Source of the DNA: Sphingobium psychrophilum
GTDB lineage: Bacteria; Pseudomonadota; Alphaproteobacteria; Sphingomonadales; Sphingomonadaceae
Length of the DNA stretch: 64,000 nt
Reading direction: 5' to 3'
Assembly: GCF_012927105.1 (NCBI RefSeq)
Contig: NZ_JABBFV010000012.1
Coordinates: 1 to 64,000, forward strand
In this document: positions 1 through 7,827 of the stretch, one piece after another
How positions within the stretch are numbered: position 1 is the stretch's first letter
Layout: every line of letters starts with the position of its first letter
Made by a program: the position numbers and the translations under genes
The notes under the pieces: generated by a model
Database searches by the model: none
Seen by the model: only the letters and a program-made list of their open reading frames with translations
What the model was told of the DNA's origin: nothing

Positions 1-41
1 TCGATCAATTCTTTCCGCGTTGCCATGCTCATCTTCCTCAT
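1..41 (-). CDS. Partial ORF start, possibly an IS transposase N-terminus
   Basis: A leftward reading frame begins at an ATG at 41 with a good Shine-Dalgarno (GGGAGG on the minus strand, about 46-52) and reads MRKMSMATRKELI before leaving the window. From memory, MATRKELI-type starts are seen in integrase-core (rve) transposases of alphaproteobacteria; this is a weak recognition based on 13 residues. An insertion sequence here would explain why the first rightward phage frame is open all the way to the left edge with non-coding-like composition. It could equally be an unrelated phage gene. Confidence 0.35.
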   Translation of the reverse strand, partial: MRKMSMATRKELI

Positions 42-110
42 CGTTCCCTCCCGACCGTTGCCGGGAGCATTCTAGATGAGGCAACGGCCTGTCACTCAGG
101 AGCAAAAAGG

Positions 111-620
111 GTGAGGCAATGCGCATGGCGGGCAGCGCGCGCGATGCTTGAGGGCGGGACTGTCCCCGTAATTTTCCCGATTTGCGACGCTCGACATCAA
201 CCCGTCGCGGGAACCTATCGCGTTACACATAGCGACGACACGCCATTCTCTGACGACAGCCTCTATTCCGGCGGCGATTGCACCGTAGCCGCCGCTGCGG
301 ACGTCGCCTTGCGCGGCACCGCCATGACGCTGGCCATCACCACACTCGGCAAGCCTCTCATTGGCGGCGAGCGGTTCAGCATCAAGCACCCGGTATGGGG
401 CGACCGGCTTTACGAGATCAAGACCGTCGTCGGCAACGAGATCACGTTCCGTCCGCCGCTGCGCGAAGCAGTGACCGCCGGGACTGAAATCAACTTCTCC
501 GCCCCACGCTGCGTGATGCGCCTGGCCGCAGACAGCGACATGGCAGCGCCGCTCAATGGGCCGCGCGCAGCAACCGGGTCGATCACCCTTATCGAAGATT
601 TCACGGGGAGTTACACCTGA
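111..620 (+). CDS. Phage structural-type hypothetical protein, possibly 5'-truncated
   Basis: This 169-residue frame has a beta-rich look, with RPPLREAV and PRCVMRL segments in its C-terminal half, and it precedes tail genes, so a small tail-associated protein is likely. The GTG at 111 follows an AGGAG at 98-102; the next start is an ATG at 144. The frame is open back to the window edge, and the first roughly 20 residues (Arg/Ala-rich) look unlike the rest. Bases near 155-178 (GGGACTGTCCCC then TAATTTTC) resemble an IS terminus, so the true phage gene may begin only after that point and be truncated. Its stop overlaps the next ATG by one base. Confidence 0.6.
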   Translation: MRQCAWRAARAMLEGGTVPVIFPICDARHQPVAGTYRVTHSDDTPFSDDSLYSGGDCTVAAAADVALRGTAMTLAITTLGKPLIGGERFSIKHPVWGDRLYEIKTVVGNEITFRPPLREAVTAGTEINFSAPRCVMRLAADSDMAAPLNGPRAATGSITLIEDFTGSYT

Positions 621-3121
621 TGGGCGCGGTTCAGGACGCTATCAATCTGGCATGGCGCGATTTCGTCACCGAGGGTGTCCCAGCGTCTGGCCCGAATGAG
701 CCGCGCAAGGTGGAAATTCGCGCTGTCGGTGCCGTGATCGAGCAGTTTCTCGCCGTCGCTGGCATCGACAAAATCTACGAAACCACCGCCGCAGGCATAG
801 CAGCCACCACCAGCGGCGACCTGTTTCTGGTAAAAGGAACCGGCGACAGCTTCGCGGATCTCTATAAGAACGCGAGCGGTTCGGCGGTCTATCAAGACAT
901 TAGTCTTCCCAGCACGGCTGGCATAGACCAACGTCTCCTCTCCGCCACCCGCACCGTCCAGACCTTCGCCGACCGCGACGCCATCCCCTCTGGCGACCGC
1001 TACGACGGGATGCAGGTCAAGGTCGCGGCGGCTGATCAATGGTTCCAGTGGGACGATGCGGTCAACGACTGGAAAACGCCGCTCGAATTTGTCGAGAACA
1101 CGGTCGCTTTCGAAACGCCGCCGATCATCGACCGGGGCTATCTCTATTTCCCCTCGTTCCGGCTGCTGCGCTACCGCCAGAATGGCTATGGCGATTTCTA
1201 CTCGCCCGCCGCTGGCGCGCTGTTCGCAGGGCAGGAAGTCAGCGCCACCTCCGAAATACGCCGCCACGTCTTTGATGGTGGCATTTATGCCGAGGAACTC
1301 GACGGCATCGGTTCGCCAACCGACGCGCAGAAAGCTGCCGCTGCACAGGCCGCGCTGGTCATAGTGGATGGCAATGACACTCCGCTGGTCGATACCGACA
1401 CACAGGTCATTCTGGCGGTCACGGCGGGTGGCAAGATCGTTGACAGCAAGGGTTGGACCTTTGTGGGCGACGTTCCGGGCGGGGCGGTTGTCAACCAGTT
1501 CCGCTATGGCAAAGAGGTGGACGAGACGCCTTTTGTCTACCCCGGCGATGTTGCCGCGACGATCACCGATACCAATCTTGTGGCGCTCGGCTTCACGCGC
1601 GGCATTCGGGGCGAGGCCAACAGCATTGTCGCGGCTGGCGGTTATCTGGACGAAAACCCCAAGGCGGGCGATTTCATCTGCGCCCGCTTCTACCTGCATA
1701 CATCTGTGTCGGGCCAGTTCGGTCAGCCGCGCGTCTATCTCTACGAGAGTGAGCCGACCGCCGATTATGTGGTGCCGACGTTGCTGCGCGTGATCAGCAG
1801 CACGGTTCGCGAATATTTCTACGCTGGCCGTATTGCCGATGCCGACCGCCTCAAATGGGCTGTGGGAACCGATAATAGCGCCAACGCCTCCATTGTCACG
1901 ATCGCGGGCATCCAGTTCCACGTAGGTCCTGACCCGGCCTACTGGATCGGCAGCAACGACTATCCCAGCCCGCCTGGATGGGGCAGCGGGTCCGATCCGC
2001 TCTTGTCGGATGAGTTGTTTCTCGTGTCCGACCGACCCACGCCATTTTTCCCGGCGAACGGGCTGGCCAAGCGGTCGCTGCCTGCGATTGCCGAATTGTC
2101 GGCCTCCCCTGCGATTGATCCGCCTGTGCCGCCCTATTTCGACAGTGGGCGCGCGTCGGACCTGTTCTGGCTCGATCCCACCGCATTGGGCGACAACCTC
2201 AAAATCTCCATGCGCGCCGACGATGCCCCGCATATCGTTTCGACGCGCACGGTCGCGATCAATACGCGCGCAGTGCCGCTTGCCAGCCCGGTCAGCATCA
2301 ATTGCGCCTATTTCGGGGACAGTCTGTCCAACGACAATTTCAGCCCTGACTTGAAGGCGCTGCTGGCCGCATGGAATGTGGACATCAATTTCCACGGCAC
2401 GCTGGCAAACAATGCCGGAGAGACGGCGGAAGGGCGCGGCGGCTGGTCACTGGCCAACTATATCGGCACGCGGCAGGGCAGCGCATGGTCAAGCGTCGTG
2501 GCCGCTGGATCGCCCGCGACAACGGCCTATCTGGCCGGGGACTACACCGCCAGGCTGAACGCGCAGCCGTTTCTCAACAACGGGTCCAGCGGTTCTGCCG
2601 CGCCGGTGATTTCAGGCGGCCCTGCGAATGGCTATCGCTTCGATCTGGTGAACTATCGCACGCGCTTTGCCCTGCCGACGATCGATATTGTGTTGCTCAA
2701 TATCTGGTCGAACGACATGAATCTCGTGCCAGCCTCGGATGGGCTGGCCGATGTTGTGGCGCTGTATCCCGTCATGTTGGCCGAAATCCGTCGCGCATGG
2801 CCAAGCGCCAAAATATTGTGCTGGGCGTCTGCGCCGGGCTTCGTGAACAATGCCGAACTGCGCTGGCGCGAACGTCGCCCGGCGCTGGAGGCTATTCTCA
2901 GCGCGATCCGCGAACAGCAGGATTGGGGCGATACCAGCCTGCATTTTGCCAGCGCATGGATGCACCACACAGTGCGCAGCGCATTCGACCTGTCCACCGG
3001 CACCACGGACGATGCGTCCAGCGTCAACAGGGCCACCGTGGCGGACGATATCCATACATCGCGACCCGCAGACGCGCAGGCCCATGAGGCCGTCGCCGCT
3101 GCCATCGTCAACATCATTTAA
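620..3121 (+). CDS. Phage tail fibre-type protein with C-terminal SGNH esterase domain
   Basis: An 833-residue virion protein. The N-terminal part (AINLAWRDFV and following) is typical of phage tail/fibre proteins. From about residue 560 there is an SGNH-hydrolase-like domain: GDS with Ser568 (block I), a WSND segment in the middle, and DDIH near the C-terminus with Asp810 and His812 as the other likely triad members. Such domains in tail proteins remove O-acyl groups from surface polysaccharides. The ATG overlaps the preceding stop by one base and has GGGGAG upstream. The esterase assignment rests on motifs; the substrate is unknown. Confidence 0.7.
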   Translation: MGAVQDAINLAWRDFVTEGVPASGPNEPRKVEIRAVGAVIEQFLAVAGIDKIYETTAAGIAATTSGDLFLVKGTGDSFADLYKNASGSAVYQDISLPSTAGIDQRLLSATRTVQTFADRDAIPSGDRYDGMQVKVAAADQWFQWDDAVNDWKTPLEFVENTVAFETPPIIDRGYLYFPSFRLLRYRQNGYGDFYSPAAGALFAGQEVSATSEIRRHVFDGGIYAEELDGIGSPTDAQKAAAAQAALVIVDGNDTPLVDTDTQVILAVTAGGKIVDSKGWTFVGDVPGGAVVNQFRYGKEVDETPFVYPGDVAATITDTNLVALGFTRGIRGEANSIVAAGGYLDENPKAGDFICARFYLHTSVSGQFGQPRVYLYESEPTADYVVPTLLRVISSTVREYFYAGRIADADRLKWAVGTDNSANASIVTIAGIQFHVGPDPAYWIGSNDYPSPPGWGSGSDPLLSDELFLVSDRPTPFFPANGLAKRSLPAIAELSASPAIDPPVPPYFDSGRASDLFWLDPTALGDNLKISMRADDAPHIVSTRTVAINTRAVPLASPVSINCAYFGDSLSNDNFSPDLKALLAAWNVDINFHGTLANNAGETAEGRGGWSLANYIGTRQGSAWSSVVAAGSPATTAYLAGDYTARLNAQPFLNNGSSGSAAPVISGGPANGYRFDLVNYRTRFALPTIDIVLLNIWSNDMNLVPASDGLADVVALYPVMLAEIRRAWPSAKILCWASAPGFVNNAELRWRERRPALEAILSAIREQQDWGDTSLHFASAWMHHTVRSAFDLSTGTTDDASSVNRATVADDIHTSRPADAQAHEAVAAAIVNII

Positions 3122-3132
3122 GGGGCTGATCC

Positions 3133-4461
3133 ATGGCATTTGATAAAACTGCGCGGGATGGAATTTCGGTGGTTTCCCAGCAGATGCAAGACAGTGCCAA
3201 TCGCACTGTCTTCGAAACCTTGTCACCACAAGGCGAAATGCCAATCATCAGCGGCGACCGTCGCCGTGTCGCTGGCATACCTTTAACCGCCGCAGGTGTT
3301 CGCTATTTTGAAACACTATCCAGCAGGCGACCTATCCTGCTTGATGATGCAGGTCATGTCCTGATCGACCAGCCTGGCCATGCCCTATCTCCACCTGCAT
3401 TGACCGGCCCAAACTATCGCCCCGATCGCTTGCGCAAAACAAGTATCGCTTTGGGTGGCATCGAAGCGGGTGCGACTGGCTACAGGCTCAATATCACGTT
3501 GTTTGGCGATAGTTGGGTGGACACATCCAACTATTGGCTGCGCACGGCGCTGGCTACCCTGCGGACACGCTATGGCGACGGCGGTATCGGCTATGTCGAT
3601 TTTGGGTCTCCCGATTTCCTGCGCCCGGAGATCAGCAAGACGGTTTCGGGATGGACGGTATACGACACGATTTCCAGCGGCGTGCCGATCGTCGGCCCCG
3701 CGCTATACATGCGCTCCGGCAGCGTCGGTGCATCTTTGACACTGACCTGCACCGATGGCCCTATCCCAACTAGCCCCCGGCTGATTTTTGAGGGCACTGA
3801 CGATGGTGTCATGAGCTATGCCTGGAACGGTGGGGCACCTACGTCGATCAATGTGCAAGGTGCGTCAATGGGTTCGGTCAGCCTTGGCTCTCCACCGTCA
3901 GCGCGCAATTGGACCTTGGCCCTTGCCGTCACTGCCGGGACGGCGCGTATCGCGGGCGTAACCATGTCCAGCGCCGCCGATGGCGTGACGATAAACAAGG
4001 TCGGCAACAACGGGACGCGCTCAATCGACTGGAGCGCGGCGGACGCGGCAAAGTGGATAGCAGGCATCGCGGCAATCCCGACAGACCTAGCTGTGATCCT
4101 GCTTGGCACCAACGACGTGCGCGATGCGGTGAGCGCTGCGACCTATGCCGCCAACCTCAAGGAGATCGTGCGTCGTATCCGTCTAGCGCATCCGGCTACG
4201 GCTAATCTGCCCGGCCCGGACATCCTGCTTGTCGTGCCGCCGGAAGTTTATAGGACGACCGGCCGGACCCCCATGAAACCGTATCTCGCGGCTGTACTTG
4301 CATCAGCCGATGCGCTGGATGTTGCCGTCCTCGATCTGACTGAGAGCTTGGGCGATCCGTACACCCGGCGCGACTGGTTCGACACTGACGGCGTCCACAC
4401 GCAACCCGCGACCGCTGGACAGATTATCGCCCGGCGCGTCGTTAAAACCCTGACAGCTTGA
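3133..4461 (+). CDS. Phage protein with SGNH/GDSL hydrolase domain
   Basis: A 442-residue protein following the tail-fibre gene by 11 bases, with AGGGG before its ATG. The hydrolase motifs are clear: GDS with Ser127, GTND with Asn327 (block III), and DGVH with Asp419 and His422. The N-terminal ~110 residues lack recognisable motifs and probably serve attachment. It is a second, divergent SGNH enzyme immediately after the first, so the virion appears to carry two deacylases. Likely role: surface-polysaccharide deacetylation during adsorption (inference). Confidence 0.75.
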   Translation: MAFDKTARDGISVVSQQMQDSANRTVFETLSPQGEMPIISGDRRRVAGIPLTAAGVRYFETLSSRRPILLDDAGHVLIDQPGHALSPPALTGPNYRPDRLRKTSIALGGIEAGATGYRLNITLFGDSWVDTSNYWLRTALATLRTRYGDGGIGYVDFGSPDFLRPEISKTVSGWTVYDTISSGVPIVGPALYMRSGSVGASLTLTCTDGPIPTSPRLIFEGTDDGVMSYAWNGGAPTSINVQGASMGSVSLGSPPSARNWTLALAVTAGTARIAGVTMSSAADGVTINKVGNNGTRSIDWSAADAAKWIAGIAAIPTDLAVILLGTNDVRDAVSAATYAANLKEIVRRIRLAHPATANLPGPDILLVVPPEVYRTTGRTPMKPYLAAVLASADALDVAVLDLTESLGDPYTRRDWFDTDGVHTQPATAGQIIARRVVKTLTA

Positions 4462-4472
4462 GAGGTCATAAA

Positions 4473-5375
4473 ATGTCCAGCAAATATGCATATCCGGCGC
4501 TTTACACATCCCTTGAAGATGACACGGCCTCAGCGCCGCTGCGCGATGATCTGCTGATCGGCGCCAATGGTGGCGTGGCGTGGCTGTTCGATCTGTCATT
4601 CCCCTACAGCTATCCAGGCGGTCCTTATTCGGGTCGCCCGGACGCTGGCGCGCCTCTTGCTGGTGCGCAAGTCGCGGACATTGCCGGTGGCGCGGCTGGC
4701 TCTGTTTCCGTGTCAGCGCCCGGTGCGATCCAGTATGCCGGGGGTGGGTTTGACTTGAGCGCAGCTGCTGGTCGCAACAATTGTGTGCGCGGTCCTGCTG
4801 GCTGTCTCGATGGGATATACGATGATGGGCAGCAATTCATGGTTGTGGGCTATTATCGTCTGCCCGCTGAGGCCGACTGGTATGCTGACAGTGGCGTGAT
4901 GCCCATTTTCGCCACCAACGAGCACACGGGTGGCTATCCCTCAGCAGTCGATATGCTGACTATAGCGGCCACAAGTGGCGGTGGGCTGTCTGCGCGCCGC
5001 CAAACTAATGGTGGCTCTACGGCCGCCACAGCCTCGCTGACCATCACGTCCGGCCATTTCGGCAAGGTTGCGCAGATCGGTTGTTATCGCAATGCCGCAG
5101 GTTTCCAGCTGCAACTGCGCACGTCGTTGGGGATTTTGCTTTCCAGTCTCCAGGCAACAGGGTCTAACAACAGCGGCGATTTTTCTTCGTTGCAGCCGCA
5201 GTGGGGAATTACACAATCTTTGTGGGACTTTGGCGGCAAGCCATCACTGGCAAATTTCCGGGAACAGCGGGTATACCGGGGCTGGATTGAAAACCTTGTC
5301 GTTTCGGCGCGCGATCCGTTGGCCGTTCTGGATGCTGATTGGACGCGCGTCATGGCCCGTGGGGATTTCACGTGA
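4473..5375 (+). CDS. Phage virion protein, beta-sandwich/lectin-like, function unknown
   Basis: A 300-residue protein rich in Gly, Ala, Ser and aromatic residues, without signal peptide or membrane segment. The pattern (QFMVVGYYRL, NFREQRVYRG) resembles concanavalin/LamG-like sandwiches found in phage tail and decoration proteins, but no diagnostic motif is present. I chose the ATG at 4473 because GAGAGG lies 7 bases upstream; a TTG at 4458 overlapping the previous stop is less likely. Position between the SGNH proteins and the lysis genes suggests the last virion gene. Confidence 0.6.
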   Translation: MSSKYAYPALYTSLEDDTASAPLRDDLLIGANGGVAWLFDLSFPYSYPGGPYSGRPDAGAPLAGAQVADIAGGAAGSVSVSAPGAIQYAGGGFDLSAAAGRNNCVRGPAGCLDGIYDDGQQFMVVGYYRLPAEADWYADSGVMPIFATNEHTGGYPSAVDMLTIAATSGGGLSARRQTNGGSTAATASLTITSGHFGKVAQIGCYRNAAGFQLQLRTSLGILLSSLQATGSNNSGDFSSLQPQWGITQSLWDFGGKPSLANFREQRVYRGWIENLVVSARDPLAVLDADWTRVMARGDFT

Positions 5376-5506
5376 TTGCCGCACATGGGCCATCTAATGC
5401 TACCCAACAGATGATGCTCATAATCGGCGCTATCGGCTGGTCGCTGGTCGCGATCTGTGCGTGGGTGCTGTATCGTCGCCGCCGCGACGCTGAAAGCATG
5501 ACATGA
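5372..5506 (+). CDS. Small phage membrane protein (44 aa)
   Basis: GTG start overlapping the stop of the preceding gene (GTGA). The product has one hydrophobic segment (about residues 15-33, LIIGAIGWSLVAICAWVL) followed by YRRRR, so N-out/C-in topology is expected by the positive-inside rule. It sits at the start of the lysis module and could be a holin-like or accessory lysis peptide. Coupled overlap and coding-like composition support reality; function is inference. Confidence 0.55.
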   Translation: MIAAHGPSNATQQMMLIIGAIGWSLVAICAWVLYRRRRDAESMT

Positions 5507-5548
5507 CCGACGAACCAACCACCGCGCAATGGCTGTCGGGAGGTGGCA

Positions 5549-5905
5549 ATGACTGACCTCGATTCTGCATCCATGATCATCGGCGAACTCAAGGGCCAAT
5601 TTGCGGCGCTTGAAAAGTATATTCACGCCAGATTCCACGACCAACAGCAGCAGGCGCAGGTGCAATACGGCTATCTCGAAACGATCCTGCGCGAATTGAA
5701 AAGTCTGCGCGAGGCAGACCGCCAAACCAGCATCGAGAGCCACGACGAACTGGAGCAGCGCATCGCCGCGCTGGAGGCTGTGAACACCAAACGCGACGGG
5801 CTTTTGGGCGGACTGGACTGGTTTCTGAAATCGCCCGTTGTGGGCTGGATTGTCGGCGCTGGCACGGCCGCGTGGGCGCTTATTACAGGGAGGCTGCATC
5901 TGTGA
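5549..5905 (+). CDS. Phage coiled-coil protein with C-terminal membrane segment
   Basis: 118 residues. Residues about 10-80 are heptad-like and Glu/Gln/Leu-rich (coiled coil); residues 96-113 (PVVGWIVGAGTAAWALIT) form one membrane segment close to the C-terminus. The ATG at 5549 is chosen over a GTG at 5543 because GGGAGG lies 5 bases upstream. Its TGA overlaps the GTG of the endolysin gene. Tail-anchored coiled-coil proteins next to endolysins are often i-spanin- or holin-like; that role is inferred only from context. Confidence 0.65.
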   Translation: MTDLDSASMIIGELKGQFAALEKYIHARFHDQQQQAQVQYGYLETILRELKSLREADRQTSIESHDELEQRIAALEAVNTKRDGLLGGLDWFLKSPVVGWIVGAGTAAWALITGRLHL

Positions 5906-6483
5906 CCTGGCAAACCAACCTACAGGGCCGTATCGGCGTCGCCCAAGATGGCGCGTTCGGCGTGAAGTCGTTCACCACCCTGTTCCAAAAGCTGGGCGCT
6001 TCGAAGGATCGAGCGGAAGAACTGGCGATAGGCGCAGCGGTCCATCTGCCTGCCTATGGTATCATGGACAGCGCGCAACGGCTCGCCCACTTCCTCGCCC
6101 AGGTCGGCCATGAAAGCGGTTCTTTCAAATATATGGAAGAGATCGCGAGCGGGTCCGCGTATGAGGGACGCGCCAATCTTGGCAATACGCAGCTAGGCGA
6201 CGGCGTGCGATTCAAGGGCCGCGGGCCTATCCAGATCACCGGGCGCGCGAATTATCGCTTCTTCGGCCGGCAGATTGGCATCGATCTGGAGCGCCGCCCT
6301 GAGATTGCTGCATATCCGTCGATCGGGATGCATCTGGCCTGCGCCTACTGGTCCAACCGCAATCTGAACGGATTGGCCGACAAGGATTTGCTGGAGGACA
6401 TTACCCGCAAGATCAACGGCGGCCTCAATGGGTTGGCCGATCGCAAGTCGCGGCTGGTGGCGATGAAGGGGTTAGTGGCATGA
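5902..6483 (+). CDS. Phage endolysin, glycoside hydrolase family 19
   Basis: A 193-residue GH19 (chitinase-like lysozyme) enzyme that cleaves peptidoglycan for host lysis. Diagnostic pieces are FLAQVGHESGSF with the probable catalytic acid Glu71, a second acidic pair at Glu79-Glu80, and the GRGPIQITGRANY substrate-cleft segment. The length fits single-domain phage GH19 endolysins, with no separate cell-wall-binding domain. The GTG at 5902 overlaps the previous TGA and follows GGGAGG by 8 bases; a longer GTG at 5872 has no such support. There is no signal peptide, so export would need the neighbouring holin-type proteins. Confidence 0.9.
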   Translation: MTWQTNLQGRIGVAQDGAFGVKSFTTLFQKLGASKDRAEELAIGAAVHLPAYGIMDSAQRLAHFLAQVGHESGSFKYMEEIASGSAYEGRANLGNTQLGDGVRFKGRGPIQITGRANYRFFGRQIGIDLERRPEIAAYPSIGMHLACAYWSNRNLNGLADKDLLEDITRKINGGLNGLADRKSRLVAMKGLVA

Positions 6484-6782
6484 AACCCTGGGTCACAATC
6501 AAATTCGTCACCCCGCGCGATGGCCGCGGCTGGATTGGCCTCGGCTGCTTTGCGCTGGTCGTGTTCATTCTCGGCATGGTCGCCGCCGATAAGACAATCC
6601 TCGAAAGCGACGCTTTCCTGATCCTCGCCACAGCGCTGATCGTGACAGGCTGGGTCAACGGCCCGGTTGGCTGGGCCTATCAGGCGACCAAGGGCGGCGG
6701 GGAATTGGCCGATCGCAATGCGGCGCTGGTCCAGCGGCAGGCCGAGGCGTCGCCGCCGATATCGGAGGAACCAAAGCCATGA
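6480..6782 (+). CDS. Phage two-TM membrane protein, putative holin
   Basis: 100 residues starting with an ATGA overlap on the endolysin stop. Two hydrophobic stretches (about residues 18-38 and 44-66) are followed by a charged tail ending EEPKP. Size, two membrane segments and position directly after an endolysin fit a holin or a related lysis-membrane protein. There is no family-specific motif, so the name is inferred from topology and neighbourhood. Confidence 0.6.
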   Translation: MKPWVTIKFVTPRDGRGWIGLGCFALVVFILGMVAADKTILESDAFLILATALIVTGWVNGPVGWAYQATKGGGELADRNAALVQRQAEASPPISEEPKP

Positions 6783-6871
6783 CCCTCACCGATATCATGG
6801 CCGCCTTCTGGCTGACGATCGCAATCATCGGTTTCGGCGCGTGCATCCTGACGCGGGAGGCGATGCGATGA
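6779..6871 (+). CDS. Phage mini membrane protein (30 aa)
   Basis: An ATGA overlap with the preceding gene starts a 30-codon frame, almost wholly one membrane helix (FWLTIAIIGFGACIL) with a short basic tail. Its stop overlaps the next ATG in the same manner. The unbroken chain of coupled overlaps is the main evidence that it is translated. Role unknown; part of the lysis module by position. Confidence 0.5.
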   Translation: MTLTDIMAAFWLTIAIIGFGACILTREAMR

Positions 6872-7002
6872 TCCGCCTCCTCCCCTTACTCCTGCTCACT
6901 GGCTGCGCCACCATCCAGTCCTACGCCACCTGCGACAACGCCCAGCGCGCCATCATCCGCGCTCAGCAGGCGGTGGAGCGGGTTTGTCCGATAGCGCGCT
7001 GA
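6868..7002 (+). CDS. Small phage lipoprotein, putative outer-membrane spanin
   Basis: 44 residues: a short hydrophobic signal and a lipobox LLTGC (Cys at residue 12), then a short mature part with a possible disulfide pair (CDN...VCP). Tiny lipoproteins at the end of a lysis cassette are typically o-spanins (Rz1-like) that fuse inner and outer membranes; this one lacks the usual proline richness, so the call is tentative. It starts by ATGA overlap and its 3' end overlaps the converging leftward gene. Confidence 0.6.
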   Translation: MIRLLPLLLLTGCATIQSYATCDNAQRAIIRAQQAVERVCPIAR

Positions 7003-7310
7003 TCGGTATTCCGCCCAGCATCCCTAGCCGCCCAAATCTCACGCCTCTCGTAGCTTTCGAGATGGCGGTATACGCCAAAGAGATACATAAATCTGACCCA
7101 GCCTTCGCACCCATCGGTGAACCGGCAAGGGCTGCGGCGATCGATCAGGCTGTAGTTCTCATCCACCTTGGCGGCGAGCGCCTGCAAGTCGATGTCCTTG
7201 TGGCCGTCGCATGTCCAACAGATCGCGCGGACATGACACGCGGGTTCGGCCGCCATTGCGTGGACGGTTTGGACCCATGACGGGAGGTTACCGGGAGATT
7301 TTGCGCCCAT
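6963..7310 (-). CDS. Conserved phage/prophage hypothetical protein, zinc-ribbon-like
   Basis: A 115-residue protein with C31-x2-C34 and C62-x5-C68, plausibly a metal site, and the segment CWTCDGHKDIDLQALA, which I recall from sphingomonad hypothetical proteins. I place the start at the ATG at 7310 because an exact LexA-type box ends eight bases upstream; longer readings (to 7421) run through that box. No function is known. It is the last gene of the leftward block and its 3' end overlaps the lipoprotein gene tail to tail. Confidence 0.6.
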   Translation of the reverse strand: MGAKSPGNLPSWVQTVHAMAAEPACHVRAICWTCDGHKDIDLQALAAKVDENYSLIDRRSPCRFTDGCEGWVRFMYLFGVYRHLESYERREIWAARDAGRNTDQRAIGQTRSTAC

Positions 7311-7317
7311 GGTCCCT

Positions 7318-7332
7318 GTTCGCGTATTGTTC
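7318..7332 (-). promoter_or_regulatory. LexA (SOS) box
   Basis: GTTC-GCGTATT-GTTC matches exactly the alphaproteobacterial LexA consensus GTTC-N7-GTTC. It lies immediately upstream of the leftward gene starting at 7310, with a TTGACC element on the same strand further upstream (about 7340-7345). This implies DNA-damage control of that gene. A near-identical box occurs at 10941-10955. Confidence 0.7.
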
Positions 7333-7347
7333 GCGAGTCGGTCAAGG
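7329..7347. repeat. 19-bp direct repeat, copy 1 (copy 2 at 7674-7692)
   Basis: The 19 bases beginning GTTCGCGAGTCGG are identical at 7329-7347 and 7674-7692. Each copy lies just upstream of a leftward start codon, and on the minus strand each contains TTGACC, so the pair may be duplicated promoter sequence. Copy 1 overlaps the second half of the LexA box; copy 2 does not complete a LexA box. Confidence 0.7.
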
Positions 7348-7398
7348 CTATAGCGCCCGCCTTCGACATCCAGATCGCGACGAAGCATGAACCAATAA

Positions 7399-7506
7399 TC
7401 ACCTGAACAGCCCAACCACAAACGCCCCCGCCGCGGCCAGCATCAACAGCGCGATCGCAACCGCCTCGATCTTGAAAGCCAAGGTCGGCGGCTCATCGTC
7501 TCGCAT
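7399..7506 (-). CDS. Small phage membrane protein (35 aa)
   Basis: MRDDEPPTLAFKIEA followed by one membrane helix (VAIALLMLAAAGAFVVGLF) and a stop. The ATG overlaps the stop of the upstream gene (TGATG), which supports translation. No family recognised. Confidence 0.5.
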   Translation of the reverse strand: MRDDEPPTLAFKIEAVAIALLMLAAAGAFVVGLFR

Positions 7507-7655
7507 CAGAAATCGACGTTCCGCAGCTCCATCATGCCCAGCGCCAATTCCTCGCGGCGGGTGGGATGCTCTGAATCCGGCGCGTCCATCCAGACCTTGA
7601 TCAGGTCTTCATCGCTCAAGGTCGCCAGCTCGGCTTCGATTTCGTCGTCGGTCAT
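7506..7655 (-). CDS. Small acidic phage hypothetical protein (49 aa)
   Basis: MTDDEIEAELATLSDED followed by a helical acidic stretch; start at the ATG at 7655. The frame is open further upstream but that part is compositionally unlike a protein and runs through the 19-bp repeat, so the short form is preferred. Overlaps the next gene by TGATG. Function unknown; such acidic peptides in phages sometimes inhibit host enzymes, but nothing here demonstrates that. Confidence 0.5.
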   Translation of the reverse strand: MTDDEIEAELATLSDEDLIKVWMDAPDSEHPTRREELALGMMELRNVDF

Positions 7656-7827
7656 GGGATCATGGTCATCTTCGTTCGCGAGTCGGTCAAGGGGTGCGGG
7701 TGACGGCGTTACCTGCGACTTTCGCCCAATGGGGATACCGTCACCCTTCGATTTCCGTCCCGTTAGGAAGCTGTGAAACCGCTGTGAGAAGTCCCCTTCT
7801 ACCACACCCGCGACTCGCCGGGAAGCG

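Noticed and set aside
611..2395. Long leftward open frame (594 codons) opposite the tail-fibre gene
   Set aside because: Arg/Asp/Gly-rich translation typical of an antisense frame in high-GC DNA; the forward frame has SGNH motifs and proper starts.
5503..5556. 17-codon frame (MTDEPTTAQWLSGGGND) between two lysis-module genes
   Set aside because: It has an ATGA overlap with the previous gene and overlaps the next start, so it might be a coupling peptide, but 17 codons with no conserved feature are too little to call a gene.
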